From the NCBI RefSeq assembly GCF_963678635.1, contig NC_087071.1, positions 31,668,141-31,732,140 of the forward strand: a stretch of 64,000 nucleotides of DNA, in the 5' to 3' direction. Positions 8,810 through 19,935 of the stretch are shown piece after piece. This DNA is from Symsagittifera roscoffensis. Taxonomy: Eukaryota > Xenacoelomorpha > Acoela > Convolutidae. Position numbers and translations under genes: made by a program. The first letter of the stretch is position 1. The number at the start of each line of letters is the position of its first letter. The notes below the pieces were generated by a model, which was given only the letters and a program-made list of their open reading frames with translations, did not search any database and was not told where the DNA came from.

Positions 8810-10513
8810 TTAGGGTTCAAATGCTGTGGCCATTGCCGTAGCATTCATTGAGTGTCCCGCCTGAGTGTCCTCACACCTCGTCAAAGGCTCTGTATGCGGT
8901 GCATCCCTGCAATCCGAATCGCCGTGAGTGTTTCCCGCTTGGCCCACATGACTCCTCCTCGGGCTTGCATGCCCCCTGTTACCGGAATCACTTCTCCCAG
9001 TCGCATGTGTGCCTTGCGTTGGTCGTTTGTTAGAGGTCTGTCTGTTCCCCGTTGAACTTGTTCTACTGTTCGGGCCCCATGTTCCATTACCCCTTGTGGC
9101 ATATCCTGATGAACTGCCCCTGCCTCTAGTGGATCCATACGTCTTCCTCTTTTGATGTTCATTGAAGTTCACCCTCGGCTCCCTGCTGGGACCTCCCGAG
9201 TTCGGTTCTCCTTCTTTTGGTCCACTCTTGCTGCTTAGTAGCCCGTCCAACCTATCCATGATAGCCTGAGTTCGCCTCTCCATCATCGCGTCTATCTTTG
9301 TGTCAAGAGTCCCAAGAGACTGCTCTTGCTGAATTCTTAACTTCTCCATGTCGTCTCTTAAGCGTAACTCTCGCTGTTCCGCCTCTCTTGTCATTCGCGA
9401 CAAGTTCTTCGCCATATGCTCGTCCGTTCTTTCTTTCAAGCGTTTTTCGCTCCTGCCAACTTCTTGCCTATTGCGGTTTATTTCTTCCCGCAGACTTTCT
9501 CTTTCAATGTGAACTGCTCTTTCTAGTTCACTCAGTCTTATGGACATCTGTTCATTTTGTTCTCCTAAACTGTCCACTATGTTGTTTAAGGCTTCCTCTA
9601 GTGCTGCCCCGTTATCCACGAGTGGCGCCACTAGTGGTGGTGTAACCCTGTCGGTCCCAGGTAGCTTCGTGCTGGTCGAGATCCGGGCCTTGACTCTCTG
9701 CCTCGACGTCTTTTCATTATCCACCTCAGGATTCGCCAATGCGTTGCCTAGCCCTCTGATTCTACTCTCTCCAGTTTGCGGCTCTGAATTTGTCATAATC
9801 GCGAAGCCTCTCGACTGGCCCGGTGTGTTTGCTTCTTTACTTATCGTTGTCACCACACCAAATTTGTCCATGGTTCCAGTCTCTCTTCCGACGTATGCCT
9901 CATTCTCCTGGGTCGAACTATTGAGGCTGACTTGAGACCCAAAGTCCCCTTGCTCTTCTTCGTCCTCTTCCTCCTGGGATTCACCTTCATTTCCTGCGCC
10001 TCCTCTCATGGTGAATGGGAAGATGTTTCCTAAGGTGTTCCTCATTCTTTCTGAGAACGATGATGACGTTGTTTGTTTCTCAGTTCCGCCTGCCATCATA
10101 GTGTTGTCTGTCGGAGATCTTCTAGTTGCCGCTATTTCAGTTGAGATGTCGGACAGTTCCGACATCTCCTCTCGATCCAATGTCCCGTTGGAAGTGGCAA
10201 AATCATGGCCTTGTTCTACCGGAGTAGATTCACTCGCCAGCCTTCTGCCTCTCCCTTCCAGTCCATGTACTTCCTGGTTGTCGTTCATGGAATGGTCCGT
10301 ATTGACCTCCACTTCTAATAGTTCTTTTCGCTCTTCTGAGATCTTCTGGCTCCTTGTTTCAACCATTTTGCCTGAAACCGTCTCCCCTTTGTCGGTCCGG
10401 GCTCGTTTGATCCAAACCACAAAAGGATCGGTCATCGTTTTTCTTTGCTTCTCAGGTATGAATTTCCTAGAGCTATTACCTCGTTTAGGTATCCTTGACT
10501 TGTCTAGACTCAT
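8810..10513 (-). CDS. ORF1 of the Gypsy-like element: coiled-coil Gag-like protein
   Basis: An intact 567-codon frame from ATG at 10511-10513. The N-terminus is basic, the middle acidic and Ser/Thr-rich, residues ~300-425 form a long Glu/Arg/Gln-rich coiled coil, and the end is Gly/Arg/Ser/Asn-rich, which suits RNA binding. It stops at 8810-8812, within a few bases of where the Gag-core/Pol frame (5868-8801) is open, so a -1 shift near 8813 would join them. No CCHC knuckle is in this part. It is the only long frame of the element without an internal break. Confidence 0.65.
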   Translation of the reverse strand: MSLDKSRIPKRGNSSRKFIPEKQRKTMTDPFVVWIKRARTDKGETVSGKMVETRSQKISEERKELLEVEVNTDHSMNDNQEVHGLEGRGRRLASESTPVEQGHDFATSNGTLDREEMSELSDISTEIAATRRSPTDNTMMAGGTEKQTTSSSFSERMRNTLGNIFPFTMRGGAGNEGESQEEEDEEEQGDFGSQVSLNSSTQENEAYVGRETGTMDKFGVVTTISKEANTPGQSRGFAIMTNSEPQTGESRIRGLGNALANPEVDNEKTSRQRVKARISTSTKLPGTDRVTPPLVAPLVDNGAALEEALNNIVDSLGEQNEQMSIRLSELERAVHIERESLREEINRNRQEVGRSEKRLKERTDEHMAKNLSRMTREAEQRELRLRDDMEKLRIQQEQSLGTLDTKIDAMMERRTQAIMDRLDGLLSSKSGPKEGEPNSGGPSREPRVNFNEHQKRKTYGSTRGRGSSSGYATRGNGTWGPNSRTSSTGNRQTSNKRPTQGTHATGRSDSGNRGHASPRRSHVGQAGNTHGDSDCRDAPHTEPLTRCEDTQAGHSMNATAMATAFEP

Positions 10514-11291
10514 TTTCTATCTGTCACTTCTTAATGCCTATACACTTAATTTGATTGCTAGTGACCTTATAGTTTTATTACCAATAAAATGACACAACAC
10601 AATAAATTTCACAAGATTCTATAAAATAGTGACCACGAATCCTTGTACGTTATCAGAGTACAGTTTGTATATAATTTATTCACACTAACCGATTATCGGT
10701 CGTAAGATTTGGAAACTAGCACAATATGATGTTATCAGTCAATTTAAAAGATAGTGTACTCACTACCCAATCAAGCACAGTTTATGTTGATTTAAAATCA
10801 AAAACAAAAAAATATAATGACAGAAAAAGAATATCTCTATGAAAAAACGTATGTGTAATGTACTTGTAGTCGGTCGCAGTACAATAGACGAACTTGTCTT
10901 TAAAAAAAAATAAACTTTCCCTGCTCGGTGCTGCACCAAACAGACAAAACTTTGAAGACAGTAATTTTCTCAAGTGGGCGTCTATTGCACCCACCGAGTA
11001 CTGTGTTACCTATCTGCCTTCGGACTGCCCGAGCTAGACCTACTACAATCCTCAGGGCAGTCACTTTTCACAAAAACGTATTGTGTTACAATCCACACCA
11101 ATGAATTACGCTCTTTTTAGTTTAGTCTTAGTGTCGCGAATATCCGAGTTCGGACCTGTTTTGTTTTGGTCTGGTTTTTATTGAAAGGCAAGTTACCAGT
11201 GCAGTCACTGATTCCTAGCCTGTCTGCTAATTACCTAATACCTCTCACTTTAGTCTGTCTTCCGTCTACCTAAGTCCTTTAATAAAATAAT
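10514..11291. other. Non-coding region upstream of the retroelement
   Basis: No supported gene. For the minus-strand element this is where leader and 5' LTR should lie, but no sequence here clearly repeats at 750-1144. The stretch 11139-11153 (GCGAATATCCGAGTT) occurs again in inverted orientation at 15480-15494, on the other side of the tandem array. Confidence 0.4.
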
Positions 11292-14200
11292 ACCCCTCCG
11301 GATTGGGTCAGACCCTTCCGTACTAACAAAATCTAGACCCCTCCGGATTGGGACCCCTCTGAGTTAGTTAATATAAGACTCCTCCGGATTTGCACCCCTC
11401 CGAATTAGCAACTACAAGACCCCTCCGGATTCGGACCCCTCCTAATTTGAAAAAAAAATTTGACCCCTCCGGATTGGGAGCCCCCCGGTTTTGTAAAAGT
11501 AGCTTTTCGGAGATTTCCTTCTTTCAACCTATACCCCTCCGGATACGTTCTCCGATGCAATTTTGCTCTTTCAATTAACTAGGAAGGGTATGTACTACTT
11601 TCCTAGACCCTTCCGGATTGAAGTTAAGCCTCTTATTTGACAATTCACACTAACGGTGAAGGGTCCTATCGCTCGCCTAACTTCGGCTCGAATAAGGTTT
11701 TTCTGTGCCTTTAGCCTTCCCTTTTCGTCTAGAACGGCCTAAAGTTACTTTATTCAACCGCTATTACCTTTTGGTAGGGGTATAAGGGCTTTTCTACAAG
11801 AAATTTACAAAACGTGAAGGGTCTACCCTCCCAAATTGGTGAATTTGCTAAAAACAATCTCAAAAAAAAATTTCACGCTTACTTTTCCGAAAAACTTTTG
11901 TCCCTATCAGTAAGCTCAGCTAATTTCTGATCTATTGGTACCAAGATCAACTCGATATGCCTAGTAGTTCCAAAGTTATTAACCAAAACGTCTTTTTTCC
12001 AAAATCAAGAAATTTCTCTCTTATAGGTTCCGCCTAACTTTTTCCGCAAATCTGGTCCTTTCGACCTAAAAATTATTGATCCGAGCTCAGAAGGCCTATA
12101 ATCTTCTAGTTCAATGCAAAAGACCCGATCTAAAACGCTTTAGTTGAAAAAATTTGCGAAAAACTATGCTACCTGTACCCCTCCGGATTAGCAACTACAA
12201 GACCCCTCCGGATTCGGACCCCTCCTAATTTGAAAAAAATTTTTGACCCCTCCGGATTGGGAGCCGCCCGGTTTTGTAAAAGTAGCTTTTCGGAGAATTC
12301 CTTCTTTCAACCTATACCCCTCCGGATACGTTCTCCGATGCAATTTTGCTCTTTCAATTAACTAGGAAGGGTATGTACTACTTTCCTAGACCCTTCCGGA
12401 TTGAAGTTAAGCCTCTTATTTGACAATTCACACTAACGGTGAAGGGTCTTATCGCTCGCCTAACTTCGGCTCGAATAAGGTTTTTCTGTGCCTTTAGCCT
12501 TCCCTTTTCGTCTAGAACGGCCTAAAGTTACTTTATTCAACCGCTATTACCTTTTGGTAGGGGTATAAGGGCTTTTCTACAAGAAATTTACAAAACGTGA
12601 AGGTTCTACCCTCCCAAATTGGTAAATTTGCTAAAAAAAACAATCTCAAAAAAAAATTTCACGCTGACTTTTCCGAAAAACTTTTGTCCCTATCAGTAAG
12701 CTCAGCTAATTTCTGATCTATTGGTACCAAGATCAACTCGATATGCCTAGTAGTTCCAAAGTTATTAACCAAAACGTCTTTTTTCCAAAGTCAAGAAATT
12801 TCTCTCTTATAGGTTCCGCCTAACTTTTTCCGCAAATCTGGTCCTTTCGACCTAAAAATTATTGATCCGAGCTCAGAAGGCCTATAATCTTCTAGTTCAA
12901 TGCAAAAGACCCGATCTAAAACGCTTTAGTTGAAAAAATTTGCAAAAAACTATGCTTCCTGTACACCTCCGGATTAGCAACTACAAGACCCCTCCGGATT
13001 TGGACCCCTCCTAATTTGAAAAAAAATTTTGACCCCTCCGGATTGGGAGCCCCCCGGTTTTGTAAAAGTAGCTTTTCGGAGATTTCCTTCTTTCAACCTA
13101 TACCCCTCCGGATACGTTCTCCGATGCAATTTTGCTCTTTCAATTAACTAGGAAGGGTATGTACTACTTTCCTAGACCCTTCCGGATTGAAGTTAAGCCT
13201 CTTATTTGACAATTCACACTAACGGTGAAGGGTCTTATCGCTCGCCTAACTTCGGCTCGAATAAGGTTTTTCTGTGCCTTTAGCCTTCCCTTTTCGTCTA
13301 GAACGGCCTAAAGTTACTTTATTCAACCGCTATTACCTTTTGGTAGGGGTATAAGGGCTTTTCTACAAGAAATTTACAAAACGTGAAGGTTCTACCCTCC
13401 CAAATTGGTAAATTTGCTAAAAAAACAATCTCAAAAAAAAATTTCACGCTGACTTTTCCGAAAAACTTTTGTCCCTATCAGTAAGCTCAGCTAATTTCTG
13501 ATCTATTGGTACCAAGATCAACTCGATATGCCTAGTAGTTCCAAAGTTATTAACCAAAACGTCTTTTTTCCAAAGTCAAGAAATTTCTCTCTTATAGGTT
13601 CCGCCTAACTTTTTCCGCAAATCTGGTCCTTTCGACCTAAAAATTATTGATCCGAGCTCAGAAGGCCTATAATCTTCTAGTTCAATGCAAAAGACCCGAT
13701 CTAAAACGCTTTAGTTGAAAAAATTTGCAAAAAACTATGCTTCCTGTACACCTCCGGATTAGCAACTACAAGACCCCTCCGGATTTGGACCCCTCCTAAT
13801 TTGAAAAAAAATTTTGACCCCTCCGGATTGGGAGCCCCCCGGTTTTGTAAAAGTAGCTTTTCGGAGATTTCCTTCTTTCAACCTATACCCCTCCGGATAC
13901 GTTCTCCGATGCAATTTTGCTCTTTCAATTAACTAGGAAGGGTATGTACTACTTTCCTAGACCCTTCCGGATTGAAGTTGAGCCTCTTATTTGACAATTC
14001 ACACTAACGGTGAATGGTCTTATCGCTCGCCTAACTTCGGCTCGAATAAGGTTTTTCTGTGCCTTTAGCCTTCTCTTTTCGTCTAGAACGGCCTAAAGTT
14101 ACTTTATTCAACCGCTATTACCTTTTGGTAGGAATATAAGGGCTTTTCTACAAGAAATTTACAAAACGTGAAGGGTCTACCCTCCCAAATTGGTGAATTT

Positions 14201-15416
14201 GCTAAAAACAATCTCAAAAAAAAATTTCACGCTTACTTTTCCGAAAAACTTTTGTCCCTATCAGTAAGCTCAACTAATTTTTGATCTATTGGTACCAAGA
14301 TCAACTCAATATGCCCAGTAGTTCCAAAGTTATTAACCAAAACGTCTTTTTTCCAAAGTCAAGAAATTTCTCTCTTATAGGTTCCGCCTAACTTTTTCCG
14401 CAAATCTGGTCCTTTCGACCTAAAAATTATTGATCCGAGCTCAGAAGGCCTATAATCTTCTAGTTCAATGCAAAAGACCCGATCTAAAACGCTTTAGTTG
14501 AAAAAATTTGCAAAAAACGATGCTTCCTGTACACCTCCGGATTAGCAACTACAAGACCCCTCCGGATTTGGACCCCTCCTAATTTGAAAAAAAATTTTGA
14601 CCCCTCCGGATTGGGAGCCCCCCGGTTTTGTAAAAGTAGCTTTTCGGAGATTTCCTTCTTTCAACCTATACCCCTCCGGATACGTTCTCCGATGCAATTT
14701 TGCTCTTTCAATTAACTAGGAAGGGTATGTACTACTTTCCTAGACCCTTCCGGATTGAAGTTGAGCCTCTTATTTGACAATTCACACTAACGGTGAATGG
14801 TCTTATCGCTCGCCTAACTTCGGCTTGAATAAGGTTTTTCTGTGCCTTTAGCCTTCTCTTTTCGTCTAGAACGGCCTAAAGTTACTTTATTCAACCGCTA
14901 TTACCTTTTGGTAGGAATATAAGGGCTTTTCTACAAGAAATTTACAAAACGTGAAGGGTCTACCCTCCCAAATTGGTGAATTTGCTAAAAACAATCTCAA
15001 AAAAAAATTTCACGCTTACTTTTCCGAAAAACTTTTGTCCCTATCAGTAAGCTCAACTAATTTTTGATCTATTGGTACCAAGATCAACTCAATATGCCCA
15101 GTAGTTCCAAAGTTATTAACCAAAACGTCTTTTTTCCAAAGTCAAGAAATTTCTCTCTTATAGGTTCCGCCTAACTTTTTCCGCAAATCTGGTCCTTTCG
15201 ACCTAAAAATTATTGATCCGAGCTCAAAAGGCCTATAATCTTCTAGTTCAATGCAAAAGACCCGATCTAAAACGCTTTAGTTGAAAAAATTTGCGAAAAA
15301 CTATGCTACCTGTACCCCTCCGGATTAGCAACTACAAGACCCCTCCGGATTCGGACCCCTCCTAATTTGAAAAAAATTTTTGACCCCTCCGGATTGGGAG
15401 CCCCCGGTTTTGTAAA
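11292..15416. repeat. Tandem array of a ~784-bp unit, about five copies
   Basis: The landmark AGTAGCTTTTCGGAGA recurs at about 11499, 12281, 13067, 13851 and 14635, giving periods of 782-786 bp. Units are almost identical; copies near 12.2 and 13.0 kb differ from those near 13.8 and 14.6 kb by small shared variants (for example GGGGTATAAG versus GGAATATAAG). Each unit holds about seven variants of ACCCCTCCGGATT. The left end (11292-11480) has an extra cluster of these words before the regular units start, and the last unit is cut off near 15416. No conserved ORF. Confidence 0.9.
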
Positions 15417-16141
15417 TTAGTAATAATATTAGTAATACTATACCCCTCCGGGTTTGTTTAATATCCGAATTAAGGTGCTTAACTCGGATATTCGCAGTTC
15501 GGTGAAGGGTCACTACAGTGCAGCACTGTCGAGCCCCCCACAGATTACTATCTTACTTTTTGTACCAAAAGGGATACAAAACTTGTTAACGATACCCAAC
15601 AGTCGATTGTTGTTGTCGTTGAGCGCCTTCTTGTTGCTCCTTGTACTGCTTGCCGGATCAGTCTTCTCCCAAGACCCTTCCGGATTGAGCGCAATTTATC
15701 ATTAACGTGCTTAAATGCTCAAATAACCCTACAGTACAAGCCTCACAAACAGGCTACAAAATTGATCGTAACGATCCTGACTGATATAAATGCCTCTAAC
15801 AACAATATATCTATCAACAACAACGGGGGGTCGGATCACATCTTGTCTGGGGGGATGATTTCTACTGATTTTTAACTTTTTTCTGTTTTTGGTTATTTTT
15901 TATGTTTTTTGTTTTTCTTGGGTACTATACTACTTTTTGTTTGGTTTTATATATATCTTCAATTGTTTTTGGTCACAAACCTCTCAGGGAACGAGGGAAT
16001 GGCCGATCCCCCCACCCTTCCTGATTCGTGAATTTTCGGTCTTAACTAAGTTAAAAAGCTATTCACGGTAATCCGGAAGGCTTCCGCGTTCCGAACTACG
16101 CTTCCGCCCCGGCGGTTTAGGCCTATTAAGGGCGTTAATAT

Positions 16142-16167
16142 GAGCATCCGCTCGGCGCGGAGTGCTC
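16142..16167. other. Hairpin in a GC-rich patch
   Basis: GAGCATCCGC and GCGGAGTGCTC flank a 5-base loop and form a ten-pair stem with one bulged G. It is seen directly in the sequence; role unknown. Confidence 0.5.
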
Positions 16168-16801
16168 GTTAACGGTTCTGCTGGTCATGATGTTAAAAAA
16201 TAATAACACCCAGGAGCGCCATAAAAACATGTATGTAAGATTCGCCCGGAAGATACATATCGACGGAAAATAAAACTAAGTCCTAAGACGACTGGCTAAC
16301 GTCTAAACAGAGCTTTATATGCTTTTCACCGTCTCTACCAAGCCAGTACTTTCGGTGGTCTTTTCTAACATCGGGTCGACAAAAACGTTACTGCTTTCGG
16401 CTTCGGTCAAAACACTCAAATTAACTTAATTACATGCAGAAATAGTGAGCTCATGGCTGGGTCTCAGTATCCCCAGACCACGAGGTCACTCCTAAAAACA
16501 GGGCTACTACTTATTGAATTATTATTGTTTTTGTTCAGTAGATAAAAATCATCATCTCCATCGAAGATGGATCAACCCTTTTCCCCAACTCCTAGCTTCT
16601 CATCCTTATCAAAATGAATCCAGTTGTTAATTAAATTCAATTCAGGACATGACAAGAAGCTAAAAGTTTATATAACAGGATAAAAGTTTCAGTCCCGAAA
16701 CCCTTCCGGATTCTTGAATCCACTGAATCAAGTATGTTAATCTTGATTTCTCCGTAATCCGGAAGGCTGTCTTCCACCCTTCACCGTTGTCTGCAACGGC
16801 C

Positions 16802-16833
16802 TTGCAACTATTGTAGCGACACAATAGTTGCAA
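16802..16833. other. Perfect 13-bp inverted repeat with 6-base loop
   Basis: TTGCAACTATTGT at 16802-16814 is followed by AGCGAC and the exact reverse complement at 16821-16833. Such a stem is unlikely by chance locally. It could be a protein-binding palindrome, a small hairpin RNA, or a relic of a foldback element. Confidence 0.6.
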
Positions 16834-17247
16834 CTCGGAACGTTCTCTGTCACCTCCGTGATTTGTGGTCGTTTTTTATCACAATTTCCGCACTTCTCGC
16901 AATCGCAGCTAATGTTGTTCTGTTGCTTTTCAGCTTTTCTGCCAAAAATGGCCGTTTCTGACGTTTCTCAGAAATGATACTTAATCACTTCGAAAATTTA
17001 AAATTTAGGAATTTCCGAATCCTTCAACCTTCACGTTTTGTTCAATCGTTCAAATAACGTTCTTAATCCTCCAAAATTACCAACTCGGAAGGCTCGCTGC
17101 TAAAAATGACTAAATTGCAGAGATTGCATTTTGGCACATTCTGGTCGAATGTCACACTTGTAACACTTGTATATTATATTATCTCGTGTCGAGTTGCGTG
17201 TTCTTATTGAAGAAACGTAACCCGTATCGATTTTAATTGAAAAGGAC

Positions 17248-18186
17248 TTAACACTTGTCATCTTCTTTTTTCATTATCACTTCCATATCTAAAAAATTCC
17301 AAGGATTTTGACTGGAATACATGATGAAGGGACTCATGACTGTAACCTCGGTTACTATGATACTTTTGACCTTCTGATTACCATTTGATGGGTTAGAAGA
17401 AGAGCACCAAATAAGGCTAGGAGAACAGTTGATCAATCAACACTTGTTGGGTCCTCGCATGCTAAGCCACCATGTATGTGGGGTATTTGCTGTTACAGTG
17501 GTGCGTGCATGAGAGCAAATATTTCTGATGTGAATATTGATTTCAATAACCCCGAAGGACTCAAGGCTAGATTATTAGATCATATGTGGAGCTATTTTGT
17601 ACAACATTATCAAGAGAACAATGCCTGTTCATGGACCTTTTATTGTCTATGCAACAACTGCAGAATGAATTACCACACATGATCAGAATTGGGGAGAAAT
17701 CCCTTCGCATTGCGAAAATCCACCACCACAACAACAACAACAACAGTATGGTGCCGAGCTAGATTCCACCATGTGCTTCGAACTACCATGCCTATGATGT
17801 CCTTCGCTGTACTTCAAACACCCTTAATTTTCCGGCGGTACTCGCCAACCTCCAATCTTCTGCTCAGTCTGTAACGCTCCAGGAAAAACGTCCATGCTTA
17901 TGGACGTCACAAGCTCATTCGCTTGCTGGAAGCGCTCTGATCACTCAAATCAGCTAAGCAAGCTATTTATTTCTAATGAGGTTATTCATCTAATTGACGT
18001 CACACCATGACAATCCGCTGTCAATTCCATATACAATTTGTCAACCATGCTCATTTTTCTGTACAGTTTTGCCAGTTGACAAACGTTCAGCTCAAGGTCA
18101 AACTTTTAAATATGAATGACTGGCACACAAACATCAATCATAACACATATTTTTAATAAGTTTACCACAACAATTAGGCTAAAACG
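17248..18186. other. Intergenic region upstream of the 18.4-kb gene
   Basis: It contains one short ATG-initiated frame (17476-17682, 68 codons, Cys-rich) that could be an exon, but no splice-supported neighbour was found. A CAA-type microsatellite is near 17720. The part from 17.9 kb on is the presumed promoter region of the gene at 18397. Confidence 0.35.
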
Positions 18187-18195
18187 TATATAAAA
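18187..18195 (+). promoter_or_regulatory. Probable TATA box
   Basis: TATATAAAA about 210 bases before the ATG at 18397, with no upstream ORF of note between. It suits a RNA polymerase II core promoter for the following gene. Confidence 0.45.
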
Positions 18196-18396
18196 ATCGT
18201 ATGCGGTAAAATTTTAAGTGAACAAACGTTTTTCATTGTTTGCTGGCCTGTCTGTTTTTTTTTGGTTTGCTCTATTTCCACAATGTTTGCGGGGTTTCAT
18301 TACTTTCGAGGAGTTATGTTATTTCAGAGTAGTTTGAAACAAGATTTTTTAATTGAGTTTTTTCAAAAATAGAGTTTGACGAAAATCGCTGCTAGA

Positions 18397-19089
18397 ATGC
18401 CCGGGGACATCAAAGCAGTTTATCCCTACGCACACACAATTGTCAATGGCGTCATTCGGGACACTAAGTATCCTGGGACGGCGTGTCATCGAATGCTGGA
18501 GGTCCATCGTAGATTGAAATCTCTTCCCTCTAGTTCTCTCATGAATAGACACTGGAAAGAAATAAGATCAACTTTGCTATGGTGTGGGGGTCTCTTAGAA
18601 GATCGAAGTACAAGTCACGCTTTTAATGACGATAATCACTGTGACTTGACTACTATGCTTGAGGATGTGCAGTCCAACAGCAACGAGAATGGATTAGTGA
18701 AGAAGATCTCACGAAAAAATTTTCTGGGCGATCACATCAAGAAAGCCTCAGTGCCTGATCTTGGCGAGGGTGGTAGCTGGTCGACATGCACCAATGGATG
18801 CGATTCAGTACCTCCGAATGACGTTGCTCATGCTCAATTTAATTCAAGAATCGCTTTCAAACTGGTTTGGTGCCCTCCGTGTTACGAAACATTCGTGCTT
18901 GTGGACGACGAGGGTAAGTTGTTAAAAGTGGGACAACCAATCATTCCCGATGAAAATTCAACGTCTAGTTTAGTGTCCGCTATACCTGATAATCTGTACA
19001 GAAAGTCAAACTTTGCTTTGACCAAAGGAGGAATATACGCGACGGTTGCTGAGGGCTATCGCAACAAAGGCCCGATGGCTGGAACATGA
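18397..19089 (+). CDS. Protein of unknown function, intact single frame (230 residues)
   Basis: A clean frame from the ATG at 18397. An upstream in-frame TTG is not a likely animal start. The protein is soluble-looking with no signal peptide or membrane segment. It has conspicuous conserved-looking stretches: His-Trp-Lys-Glu-Ile-Arg, His-x-Phe-Asn-Asp-x-Asn-His, Gly-Glu-Gly-Gly-Ser-Trp-Ser-Thr-Cys and Val-Ala-His-Ala-Gln-Phe-x-Ser-Arg-Ile-Ala-Phe-Lys-Leu-Val-Trp. Their spacing suggests a globular domain that may belong to a conserved family I cannot name. The gene is apparently intronless and lies upstream of the myosin light chain gene on the same strand. Unlike that gene, it is not duplicated elsewhere in the window. 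Confidence 0.65.
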   Translation: MPGDIKAVYPYAHTIVNGVIRDTKYPGTACHRMLEVHRRLKSLPSSSLMNRHWKEIRSTLLWCGGLLEDRSTSHAFNDDNHCDLTTMLEDVQSNSNENGLVKKISRKNFLGDHIKKASVPDLGEGGSWSTCTNGCDSVPPNDVAHAQFNSRIAFKLVWCPPCYETFVLVDDEGKLLKVGQPIIPDENSTSSLVSAIPDNLYRKSNFALTKGGIYATVAEGYRNKGPMAGT

Positions 19090-19935
19090 ACTGATTAGTT
19101 GTCGTTATATGAGGGCAAACATACAACTAGTTGAAGTAAAAAATATCAGCATTATTTTTTAGGTGTTACTTAACGTAGGGAAGACAATCATTGAAGTAGT
19201 TAGTTTTTGCTTGAAAAAGTTGTCCAGAGAAAATTTTCAAAAGTTTTGCGTCTTACCGGAGTTCAGTAACACCTTTCCAAATGTCTGTTGTTTTTTTTTG
19301 TTAATCGGTGCTTCCAATTGCGTTGAATACTTCAGATGAAGTTGAGTTCATATTGCGGGCTTAGTTTTTGATTTAAGTTCAGTAGTATATTTGGCTATAA
19401 AGTAATAGTAGTTTTATAAATTGATTAGTTATGCAAATTTTTCTTTTGTTTCTAAATGAGAATAAGGAACTATGCAATTTAAATTCGTTTCAACTATTTC
19501 AATCATCACGCAAACTTAATTGACCGTCGAAAAAAACAGTGACTGGATTGGTTAATAACTCATTATTTATTATTTCAGAGAAATCTGCGCCCTTTGTCTT
19601 TGCTGCAAAATTTCTTGCTGGTTTTCAATTTACGTTCAGTTATCCAGTGCACAGAAGTAAGAACAAAAACTTTTGAACAAGTATTTGGCTTAGTAATTTT
19701 ACAACTCGTAAATTCGGTGAGACGTTTTTTTTTTGTTATACGCCTTCCAGATAAAGGTTAAAGACGTTAAAAATGTCTATATGCTTCTGATTTGCAGCAG
19801 TTTTTGACTGTGTTTGAACTCAAATAAAAAATAGTGATTTTAAGTTAATTTAAGCCTTATAATGATCAAATACAGGCGGCGTATAATAAAAAATACCCCG
19901 TTGCCTTACCAGTAAAGGAACAGAAGAAACTGACT
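19090..19935 (+). other. Spacer and 5' region of the myosin light chain gene
   Basis: The part from about 19285 onward is repeated at 45489-46169 together with the gene, so the duplicated block includes about 650 bases of upstream DNA. AT-rich, with an ATTTCAG acceptor-like site near 19575; an untranslated first exon is possible but not shown. Confidence 0.45.

Larger units (their letters stand above)
1145..10513 (-). mobile_element. Degenerate Gypsy-like (Metaviridae-type) LTR retroelement with a macro-like domain
   Basis: All retroviral-type domains occur in order on the minus strand: Gag, CCHC knuckles, aspartic protease, reverse transcriptase with YVDD, RNase H, H2C2/DDE integrase, then a tail with a GPF-like motif. 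Integrase after RNase H is the Ty3/Gypsy order. The coding region is broken several times: frame change near 8801-8819; at a C5 run 5902-5906; at a 16-bp tandem duplication 4563-4594; at a T9 run 4450-4458; an in-frame TAG at 3815-3817; a T6 run at 2598-2603; a T8 run at 1712-1719; and a TAA at 1229-1231. LTRs and a primer binding site were not identified. Either the copy is dead or some homopolymer breaks are sequence errors. Confidence 0.85.
15417..17247. other. Intergenic region with scattered CCGGAAGG words and hairpins
   Basis: No gene is supported. The ACCCTTCCGGATT word of the neighbouring array reappears at about 15674 and 16694, and inverted (AATCCGGAAGG) at about 16070 and 16755. 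A locally GC-rich patch lies at 16060-16170. Several inverted repeats are listed separately. Confidence 0.45.

Noticed and set aside
9298-10592. Several long plus-strand open frames across the retroelement (for example 9298-9645, 9540-9935, 10008-10592)
   Set aside because: They lie opposite clear Gag/Pol coding sequence and have the Leu/Ser/Cys-rich look of antisense translation; no motif supports them.
11292-15416. CRISPR array
   Set aside because: The units are ~784 bp, nearly identical and tandem, without short repeat and unique spacer alternation, in a eukaryotic context.
17476-17682. 68-codon Cys-rich frame as a gene
   Set aside because: Short, single, with no partner exon or domain; mentioned only within the intergenic entry.
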